Source: Symsagittifera roscoffensis
Lineage: Eukaryota; Xenacoelomorpha; Acoela; Convolutidae
Direction: 5' to 3'
DNA: 64,000 nucleotides
Assembly (NCBI RefSeq): GCF_963678635.1
Contig: NC_087067.1
Location: 61,182,594 to 61,246,593, forward strand
A model generated the notes under the pieces. That model saw only the letters and a program-made list of their open reading frames with translations. It searched no databases and was not told where the DNA came from. Shown piece after piece: positions 55,580 to 64,000 of the stretch. The position numbers and the translations under genes are program-made. Numbering within the stretch: position 1 is the stretch's first letter; each line of letters opens with the position of its first letter.

Positions 55580-55987
55580 AACCCTTCAGTTCACACATAT
55601 ACGAAAATCAATTGGAACTTCTTCATGATTGTTACACTAGACCCATTAAAAACAATTCACAAATTACACAAGAAGTAAACGAAGTTGACATTGTAATTAA
55701 ACCTGACAACAAAGACGACGTACAATGCTCAAACACAAACCATATTTATCAACACATAGAAAAAAGAACAACCAAGAGAAAAAATTTTGACAATTCCATT
55801 TCTCTTAGAGAGCCCAAGAAGTAAGGAATTTCAACCACTAAATCTTGAAATTGATTTTTTAATCGACTCAGTAGCAGAATCAAATATCATTAATATTCCC
55901 ACATTGAATGAAATCAAAACACTGCATCCAAATTTAACACTTCTCAAATCAGCTAGTAAATTAGCAACATCACAAGGATCGACATAA
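55580..55987 (+). pseudogene. Retroelement protease region, copy 1
   Basis: Frame with IPFLLESPRSKEF and EIDFLIDSVAESNIINIP. LIDSVA occupies the position of the usual D-S/T-G-A protease active site, with Val for Gly. Ends at a TAA stop (55985-55987) shared with copy 2. Confidence 0.55.
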
Positions 55988-55994
55988 GTCAATT

Positions 55995-56990
55995 ATGGAA
56001 AAATCCTCAAAAATTCACAAATTTTTCAAAATAACAATCTCATCCATAAAATACTTGAAAAACGCAAATTCCGATATTTTTTCACTTCACGTGTATAATA
56101 ATACACCATATCAAATAACATTACTCTTAGGACTATTAGAATATTGTGAAACAATTGCTACAACTTCACCCATAAATGAAGTAGCATGTCGAGTAAATAA
56201 TATATTACAACTATTAGATATTTGTCACTCAACAATTCTTGATGAAGAATTATCCATAAATAATATAATAAGCAATGAAAAAAGAAATAAAGACTACTTC
56301 ACAAAAACACCATATTTTAAACCATTATTTAATATAACAAATTATACAGAAGATGAACAAAAATTCTTAACAATATTTAATTTCCAACATTCTCAAATAA
56401 CACAAAATGAATTTGACAAACTAACTAAACAACTACTAAAATACTCAACAGTTTTTGCACCATCAAAATTTGACCTTGGAAAAATTAGTTCATTACTACA
56501 TCTTCCATTAAAACCTGACGCAGTTTTCAAAAAACAAAGAGCAACTAAAGTACCGATTCGCTTACACGATAAAGTAAATAGATTACTAAATATTTTAAAA
56601 CAATAATTTAAAACAACAAATTATATCACCCGTAAATAAGGAAGAACAACCCAAAGGTAACACCTTCATCAACCCAGTTATCATTCTAGCTAAAGGAGAA
56701 TCATTAAAAATAGTTTTAGACGCTAGATTTCTCAATTCACTAATTGATGAATCAAAATGTAATTGGCCCATTGAACCAATCCAAGTCATCTTAACAAAGA
56801 TTAATGGTAAGTACTTCACAACCGCAGATATGAATAGTGCTTACAATCAAATCCCACTAGATGAACACAATTAACGACGATTTACACAATTCGTTATTGG
56901 AAATCAACAATATCAATTTAATCGATTATTCTATGGAATATCCATAGGACCTGCAGCTTTTTCATGAGTAACATTTTTAGACCACTTATA
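55995..56990 (+). pseudogene. Retroelement reverse transcriptase, copy 1
   Basis: FNFQHSQITQNEFDKLTKQL, LHLPLKPDAVFKKQRATKVP (RT entry), then after a stop near 56604 INPVIILAKGESLKIVLDAR, motif A YFTTADMNSAYNQIPL with its Asp intact, FTQFVIGNQQYQFNRLFYG, and GPAAFS followed by TGA. The catalytic box position reads FLDN. The RT is then replaced by unrelated repeat DNA. Confidence 0.75.
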
Positions 56991-57565
56991 CTCAAGAAAA
57001 CTGCAATTCTATTTTTAGACAATTATAGCTGTGCCATTACTCCTTCAAGCTCAAACAAGAGTTTTAGAGCCCTGAGACCCCCATTTTTCAGCTCAAAATA
57101 GGGGTCTTCCGCTTCGATCAGTAGCTCCTGCAGCTCAACCGAGGGTCGCGCAAGCTCATCTAAGGAGGTTCTTAGATTTAATTTTCACGAGGAGGCGAAT
57201 GGGCCTATCCCCGAAGCTGTATAAGCAAGCTTTGTTAATTTTCAAGCAAACTGAAGCAACTTCGTCAGTTTTGGACATCATTTTGAGCTTGATTACGGCT
57301 CGGGTCATAACTTCTGAATCATCGGTTGGAAAGTTGTTTGTAGTATACCATAAGAAAGCTAAGCTCAGGGGATTTCCAGCAGTTATAATCATATCAAAAT
57401 TGAGCAATTTTTCATTGCCCAAAATTTCATTCTTCTAAACTTCGTCACTTTTTGAGCTCAAAATTGCAGTTCAGCCAAAGCGCTATAACTTTTAAACCAC
57501 TGATCTGATTGAACTAAGCTTTTTACACCAAATAGCTCTCACACAGAGCTTTTTACACTTGAACC
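56990..57565. repeat. AGCTC-rich interspersed repeat truncating RT, copy 1
   Basis: Non-coding DNA rich in (T/C)AGCTC(A/C)A and GAGCT words that begins just after the RT catalytic box (~57015) and ends near CACTTGAACCCC. The same repeat occupies the same position in copy 2 (63517-64000), so it was present before duplication. Start and end share an ACTGCAATT/AATTGCAGT inverted phrase (~57000 and ~57462), possibly its ends. Confidence 0.6.
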
Positions 57566-57898
57566 CCTTACCTGACCCAGGATAAATCTTTAACTTAGTA
57601 AGTTTAAAAAGGTATCTAACGAACTACTTGCGTTCTAATTATACCTGAACCTTGTGGATCGATTTACTATTCTCCAACCCTTGAAGACAATCACTACCCC
57701 TAAGTAAGATTAAGTAAGTTAACACCTTAGCTTAAAATAGTCACGAGAAAGTAAAAATCATTCTCCGGAATCGATAGACTTTTCTCTCCAACCCTGAACA
57801 AAAAGACCCAGGTTAAGCTAACCAAAAAATCGTAAGGACTAACAGTCTAGGAAATTAAAATCACTAATAACATTCTTGCATCCCTCACCCTAAACCTT

Positions 57899-58205
57899 AT
57901 GTCATTGAAAAATCTAGGAAATAAACAAACAATCGTACTACACAATTGTGAAATAAACAACCAAAAATACGAGCGTGTAATTACCCCGCGTACACAAACA
58001 ATTGGATACATTCGAACAAAACGAGAAACAAGAAAAAGAAAATTATAAGTAAACAGAGACAGATAACACGAAAAAGATTTTCAAAACATAGAAATGCATT
58101 CTCCGAATCAGAAGTCAGTAGTCTAGACGAACTATACAAACCAAAAGACTCAGTAAATAAAAATTGCCCAATCCTTGACCAGTTAATTTTTTCCGATTCA
58201 GAAAC
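57899..58205 (+). pseudogene. Retroelement gag N-terminal part, copy 2
   Basis: ATG at 57899 (MSLKNLGNKQTIVLH), continuing YERVITPRTQTIGYIRTKRE. After a frameshift near 58050, KRFSKHRNAFSESEVSSLDEL and NCPILDQLIFSDSE, ending at a stop near 58220. Starts at the ATG just after the leader, so probably the true gag start. Not recognisable beyond its position. Confidence 0.4.
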
Positions 58206-58340
58206 CACATCAAAACCATAAAAACAAGAAAAAAGAAGAATAAAAAAAGATATATAAACACAAACCAGTACATCTATAAAATTGGAATCAACCAATCAGG
58301 CACATTGAAAATTATGTATTAACAGTCATCAAACGAAAAA

Positions 58341-58616
58341 ATGTGCAACACTCGAAGTGACGAAAGTCCAGACGAAGAAGCAGTTTTTCCATTCATTATA
58401 AATTCAATCACTGATAGAGGACAAACACGATTTTGCAAAAAATTACTCGCAAATTTGTTTGAACGAGGAATCAGTCCATGTAAAGCAGAATTCCCAGAAA
58501 TAAAAATCAAAAGACAAATTATAGAACATTATTTGAAAGAAATATGCCAACTAACACCACAATACGGAATCTACACCATAGAAATTAGTACACCAAGAAC
58601 ATTTCATGATAAATAA
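58341..58616 (+). CDS. Retroelement ORF fragment, 91 codons, unknown
   Basis: ATG 58341, MCNTRSDESPDEEAVF, then NSITDRGQTRFCKKLLANL and KRQIIEHYLKEICQL. Looks like real, mostly helical protein. Possibly an N-terminal gag segment in another frame. A further coding-like stretch in a different frame lies at ~58900-59200 (IDLIEQARKTFRPQS, FPGDISSQALSTISF). Confidence 0.4.
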   Translation: MCNTRSDESPDEEAVFPFIINSITDRGQTRFCKKLLANLFERGISPCKAEFPEIKIKRQIIEHYLKEICQLTPQYGIYTIEISTPRTFHDK

Positions 58617-59534
58617 GTTATCCAAACAGACGATATTGATTTAGAACTTTCAATTGTAATCACAGAATATATCAAAAGCATACAATATCAAAACTCACAG
58701 AGAGCAAATAATATATAGCAATATTATATAATTATTTATCTATATTAGAAAGAACAGAAGCTCAAAGTACATCACCAGTCCAAATATGAAAACATACAAA
58801 AGTAAGAAACGATTTCGCCACATTTTTAATATTTTTAAACTCAATCCGTGAAAATTCTACCAGTAATGATGTCTCACAAAACAATAAACGAGATTTAAAA
58901 AAATACTAGCATGGTTTATAATTGATTATTTCACACATAATATCGATTTAATTGAACAAGCAAGAAAAACCTTTAGACCTCAAAGTACCAATGACGATAC
59001 CGTTATTGAAGAACAATCAGATTACCTTTGGGATCCTGAATGATCTCATGCAGAATTCCTAAATTTTCCAGGAGATATCTCAAGTCAAGCATTAAGTACA
59101 ATATCTTTTCACAAAGATTATGTAAAAGTAATACCACTAACAACTGATGCAACACCTTTAAAATATATTTCATTTTACCTGACACACAAAATAACAGCTT
59201 AAACTCAACAGTTAGACATCAAGAAAATCTCAATGGAACTAAAAATCTTACACAACAAATTATTCAAACACCATCACATTTCATAAATGAAGAAATAGTT
59301 CAAACAACAGTAACAACTACACAACAAAGTATCTCACCGATACATCCAAATCTCACAACACCAAGAAATAAAAATCCAACAATACCACAAGTAACATTAC
59401 AATTCATTCGTTAAACCTTCGGTTGCTCCAAAATATTCACATATGGATTATCAGACATATAGACCAATGAAAAACCGTCAAAAACACGAAAAACGTTCAC
59501 AAGGAACAATTTTGCAGAACATAACTATAAATAA

Positions 59535-60893
59535 GTGAATCCATCAAAAACAATTCAACCCCTTCGAAAAAACATGCAGAACCACCTATGTTCTCACTAT
59601 TGGAGTCCCCCAAATACATCGACCAACTCAGTAAATTTCCAAGATTATCCACACCCTCCACAGGATTATAGTGAAAATTACCCATTTTTTCAACAAAATA
59701 GAATTAAACAACAAACACCTTATTACACAAATTACTTATCATCTGACGATGATGATTACCATCAACCAAATATTTTTGCACCATACACACAAGAATATTG
59801 CACACAAAGACCGCAACAATCTCAACCATCCCAAAATGTGAAGATTTACCCACAAAACCCAGCAAATATACAGAGTCAACAACCAATGCATATACAAAAT
59901 CCAATTAACACAATCTTTTCAACCTATACAATCACAAAACCCAATGGCTATGCATTCCTATCAACCAACTCAAATGCAAAATGAAATACCGCTACCATAT
60001 TACCTACAACATGAAATAACAAAAAATCAAACTACAAATTTCTCGCAAATACCAAACGCCGCAGAATCACTCCAAATGACGATGAACCCATACCTAATGG
60101 GAGGATTGCCAATAACATCCAATAAACCCTTAAGGGTATTTACAGGAACAGACCATGAATATTCAGTTGAAAATTATCTAAATGCAGTCACAGCAAATTT
60201 AATCTTAAATATAGGACCTGAACTAATCAATACGCCACTCCATCAAAATTGGATACATAGACGCACAGCGTTAATATAAACGACACTAGATGGCGCAGCT
60301 CAATCAGTACTACCTATAGACATAAAATCAGACTGGAAAAGATTCACACAAGAATTCTCAAAAAAGTTTGATTATGAAAGAAACAAACAACATCAAAGAG
60401 TTTTATGCAACGGAAATCGCAGATTACCAAATGAAACAATTATACAATTGGCAGTTAGAATCGAAACACTAGTTCGAAAAGCATATTCACTCAATACACA
60501 TGATTACAAAAACATGAAGATGACAGAAATTTTCATGATGACCTTAACACCTCAACTAAGGAAAATAGCTATAAAAAAGAGAGCATCTCATCTTTCTTCA
60601 ATTCGAGAACCAGATTTAGATTTTAGAAAATTAGTAGATAAACTAAAACAGGCAGAAATCACAATGAAACTTGAGGAAACAGAAAATCTAAAACTACAGT
60701 ACGTTAATAGGATCGAAACAAATACTACACATATACATAACATACAAGAATCAGATATAGATCCGACTGAAAAAATCACTGAAATTCTAAATATATGTAA
60801 AAAAAACTCAAACTTTAAAGGTAAACATCTTTCAAAAAATGGTGTAAATGACAGCAGTGCCGAATGTAGACAAAAACAACAAGATAATTAGAA
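59535..60893 (+). pseudogene. Retroelement gag core, copy 2
   Basis: 59535-59984 is a Pro/Gln/Asn/Tyr-rich low-complexity region. 59944-60279 carries KPLRVFTGTDHEYSVENYLNAV and HQNWIHRRTALI. After a stop come DGAAQSVLPIDI, FTQEFSKKFDYE, then 60448-60891 with the helical gag C-terminal domain (LTPQLRKIAIKKRASHL, FRKLVDKLKQAEIT). This matches the Ty3-type gag layout (F-x-G...E-x-Y-L...W...LxGxA). The zinc knuckle that follows is partly deleted (~60838-60875). Confidence 0.7.
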
Positions 60894-61089
60894 TAAACCT
60901 CAAAAGCACAGAGAACCAAATAAATCATTCTACCAGTACATGAATTAAAGATCAAAAGCTACCAAACAAAAACATACACAGTAATAACAGCTCTGGAAAA
61001 CCATTTCCAGGCAACTCGAATTACTCAACAAACTAATCGCCATATAACTCAAGCTATTGAGGTAGATCTCCAGAACAAAGAAATTCAAG

Positions 61090-62134
61090 AAAATTCTCAC
61101 AAAATAGATATAGTCGATCGAATAGCCAAAATAACCAACGAAGAAATAACTATTCACGATCAAATTCAAACAGAACAGAATTTGTTTCTGCTTCCAGATC
61201 CCAATCAAACCCAAGGAATAGACACTATTCCAACAATAGATCACGAAGTTCATCATACAATAGAAATAGAAACTATTCTAACAATAGGAATAGAAGTTAT
61301 TAAAAGAATCGAAATCAGAACTATCCAAACAACAGATCAAAAAACAATTCATACAATAGATCAAACTATCAAAGACCCAATGATATTTACCAAAACAGAT
61401 CACGACATAATTCACAAAACCGAAACTCAAGGTATGAAAATAGATACAGAAATTATTCCCAGTCTCCACATAGGAATAATAGCCGTTACCCCGATTCTCA
61501 ACATATATACAGAAGCAACACAACAACGCATCAAAGACAAATTAATCAAGTACAATCAAATGAAGAAACAACTTCAGACCCCCCAGGTATTCATAACATG
61601 GAAAATAACGAATTACAATTAAACCACATTAATTGTGAATCAACAGATACTGAAAGTGATATAGATATTACCATCTCAGTAAATATGATAACAGTCGAAA
61701 ACGACTATGAACCTATCATATATGAACAACCCTTCAGTTCACACATATACGAAAATCAATTGGAACTTCTTCATGATTATTACACTAGACCCATTAAAAA
61801 TAATTCACAAATTACACAAGAAGTAAACGAAATCAACATGGTAATTAAACCTGACAAAAAAGACGATGTACAATGCTCAAACACAAATCATATTTATCAA
61901 AACATACAAAACGAACAACCAAGAGAAAAAATTTTGACAATTCCATTTCTCTTAGAGAGCCCAAGAAGTAAGGAATTTCAACCACTAAATCTTGAAATTG
62001 ATTTTTTAATCGACTCAGTAGCAGAATCAAATATCATTAATATTCCCACATTGAATGAAATCAAAACACTGCATCCAAATTTAACACCTCTCAAAACAGC
62101 TAGTAAATTAGCAACAGCACAAGGATCGACATAA
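61090..62134 (+). pseudogene. Retroelement basic linker and protease, copy 2
   Basis: Arg/Asn/Tyr/Ser-rich repeats (~61100-61560), then MENNELQLNHINCEST, acidic stretch, ITQEVNEINMVIKPDKKDD, IPFLLESPRSKEF and IDFLIDSVAESNIINIP (protease position, Val for Gly). Ends at the TAA shared with copy 1. The overlapping 146-codon TI(E/D)I-rich frame at 61182-61622 is judged spurious, as in copy 1. Confidence 0.55.
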
Positions 62135-62179
62135 GTCAATTATGGAAAAATCCAACTATCCCTTGCTCCCACAAGAACA

Positions 62180-63516
62180 ATGGAACAAAATAAGATTTTG
62201 GACAAACCATATAAACAAACGTTTCATATTACTGATATTAAGCACAATAGCATTGGCATACCGTTTATAACTAAAGATATACCAACAATAAACATCTTAA
62301 AAAGTAAAATCCATATAAAAGACAAATATACAAGAATGAAAAACACAGCTTTAACATTCTTTCAAAGGTTAAACAAACAACCACCATTTTTCTCAAAGTT
62401 CTACCCCATTTATAATCAAGAACGGAAACACCTGAAACCACTATCAGGAAATGTATATCAATAAAGTTTTCAATAAAACAAGTTCATCAGTATGACAAAA
62501 GTCAAAACAAACAAAAACTTTTTATGTCAGATTTCGAATTTAAACCCATTCACAAATTTTTCAAAATAACAATCTCATCCATAAAATACTTGAAAAACGC
62601 AAATTCCAATATTATTTCACTTCGCGTGTATAATAATACACCATATCAAATAACAATACCCTTAGGACTATCAGGATATTGTGAAACAAATGCTACAACT
62701 TCACCTATAAATGAAGTAGCATATCGAGTAAATAATATATTACAACTATTAGATATTTGTCATTCAACAATTCTTGATGAAGAATTATCCATAAATAATA
62801 TAATAAGCAATGAAAAAAGAAATACAGACTACTTCACAAAAACACCATATTTTAAACCAACATTTAATATAACAAATTATACAGAAGAATAACAAAAATT
62901 CTTAACAATGTTTAATTTCCAACATTCTCAAATAACACAAAATGAACTTGACAAATTAACTAAACAACTACTAAAATACTCAACAGTTTTTGCAACATCA
63001 AAATTTGACGTTGGAAAAATTAGTTCATCACTACATCTTCCATTAAAACCTGACGCAGTTTTCAAAAAACAAAGAGCAAGTAAAGTACCGATTCACTTAC
63101 ACGATAAAGTAAATAGATTACTATTTATTTTAAAACAATACGAAATTATATCACCGGTAAATATGGAAGAACAATTCAAAGGTAACACCTTCATCAACCC
63201 AGTTATCATTCTAGCTAAAGGAGAATCATTAAAAATAGTTTTAGACGCTAGATTTCTCAATTCAGTAATTGATGAATCAAAATGTAATTGGCCCATTGAA
63301 CCAATCCAAGTCATCTTAACAAAGATTAATGGTAAATACTTCACAACCGCATATATGAATACTGCTTACAATCAAATCCCACTAGATGAACACAATTAAC
63401 GACGATTTACACAATTCGTTATTGGAAATCAACAATATCAATTTAATCGATTATTCTATGGAATATCCATAGGACCTGCAGCTTTTTCATGAGTAACATT
63501 TTTAGACCACTTATAC
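62180..63516 (+). pseudogene. Retroelement protease-RT and reverse transcriptase, copy 2
   Basis: 62180-62464 (absent in copy 1): FHITDIKHNSIGIPFITKD, LTFFQRLNKQPPFFSKFYP. 62524-62892 and 62908-63399: LHLPLKPDAVFKKQRASKVP, YEIISPVNMEEQ, INPVIILAKGESLKIVLDAR, then motif A reads YFTTAYMNTAYNQIPL, with the catalytic Asp changed to Tyr (GAT to TAT). Stops after DEHN and in GPAAFS-VTF are the same as in copy 1. Catalytic box position FLDN. Confidence 0.75.
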
Positions 63517-64000
63517 TCAAGAAAACTGCAATTCTATTTTTAGACAATTATAGCTGTGCCATTACTCCTTCAAGCTCAAACAAGAGTTTTAGAGCCCTGA
63601 GACCCCCATTTTTCAGCTCAAAATAGGGGTCTTCCGCTTCGATCAGTAGCTCCTGCAGCTCAACCGAGGGTCGCGCAAGCTCCTATTTTCTTAGACCTAA
63701 TTTTCACGAAAAAGCAAATGGACCTATCTCCGAAGCTGTATAAGCAAGCTTTGTTAACTTTCAAGCAAACTGGAGCAACTTCGTCAGTTTTGGACCTCAT
63801 TTTGAGCTTGTTTACGGCTCGGATCATAACTTTTGAATCACCGTTTGGAAAGTTGTTTGTAGTATACCATAGGAAAGCTAAGCTCAGAGGATTTCCAGCA
63901 GTTATAATCATATCAAAATTGAGCAATTTTTAATTGCCCAAAGTTTCATTCTTCTAAACTTCGTCACTTTTTGAGCTCAAAATTGCAGTTCAGCCAAAGC
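63517..64000. repeat. AGCTC-rich interspersed repeat truncating RT, copy 2
   Basis: Same repeat and same junction as 56990-57565, with a small indel near 63682-63690 and scattered substitutions. The window ends inside it. Confidence 0.6.

Larger units (their letters stand above)
53868..57570 (+). mobile_element. Ty3-like retroelement, tandem copy 1 (internally deleted)
   Basis: Begins with a leader shared with copy 2 (AATCTTTAACTTAGTAA...), followed by gag, a basic Arg/Ser/Asn-rich linker, protease and RT, then ~600 bp of an unrelated AGCTC-rich repeat. Relative to copy 2 it lacks ~2.47 kb (equivalent to 57911-60379, joined at a TGAAA microhomology at 54210-54214) and ~390 bp (equivalent to ~62155-62545, joined near 56006). 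Both copies share stop codons. Confidence 0.85.
57571..64000 (+). mobile_element. Ty3-like retroelement, tandem copy 2 (longer), runs off the window
   Basis: Leader (57571-57898) matching 53868-54202, then a full gag, linker, protease, RT and the AGCTC-rich repeat. It contains the two segments missing from copy 1. By extrapolation the unit would end ~130 bp beyond the window. Dead, with many stops. Confidence 0.85.

Overview
This is AT-rich (roughly two-thirds A+T), gene-poor eukaryotic DNA made almost entirely of repeats and nested transposable elements. I see no ribosomal RNA, tRNA or CRISPR. The element set (Maverick/Polinton, Helitron, Ty3/gypsy-like retroelements, a CR1/Jockey-type LINE) points to an animal, most likely a nematode or another small invertebrate. 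That guess rests on element types and sequence texture only, and no host gene settles it.

Layout. (1) 1-17214 and 35821-36006: a complex satellite/tandem array. It mixes ~340-bp monomers, each with two adjacent hairpins, and longer blocks that recur with ~8 kb spacing. (2) 17215-35820: a complete-looking Maverick/Polinton of 18,606 bp inserted into that array. It has ~400-bp terminal inverted repeats beginning AG, a 6-bp target duplication TAGGAC, and three paralogous empty sites elsewhere in the array. It carries a broken protein-primed DNA polymerase B with an N-terminal zinc-finger region, a separate paralogue of that zinc-finger region at the opposite end, several unrecognised ORFs and a tandemly duplicated ~2-kb cargo module. 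No integrase, packaging ATPase, protease or capsid gene was recognised. (3) 36007-42500: mostly featureless AT-rich DNA with a TGTA-rich low-complexity tract. (4) 42500-52020: a three-level nest. A decayed Ty3/gypsy element is interrupted in its integrase by a minus-strand LINE (8-bp TSD AAGAATTC), and the LINE's ORF2 is interrupted by a ~1.4-kb non-autonomous Helitron (TC...CTAG, A|T target). (5) 52020-64000: leader-like DNA with strong hairpins, then two tandem copies of another dead Ty3-like retroelement. The first copy carries two internal deletions, and both share stop codons and the same truncating repeat.

Working picture. Nearly all recognisable coding sequence is transposon sequence, and most of it is decayed. 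The exceptions are a few Maverick ORFs of unknown function (ORF A at 25346, ORF B copies at 26678 and 28757), which remain open although the polymerase next to them is broken. The Maverick also has unusually legible regulatory DNA: a 60-bp-period array of five TGACGTCA (CRE/ATF-type) palindromes followed by TATAAATA before the polymerase, a matching TAGGCGT-TATA module at 22.87 kb, and CCAATCA-rich repeats near the putative promoters of other ORFs. These intact cargo ORFs and shared promoter modules are the best candidates here for something undescribed.
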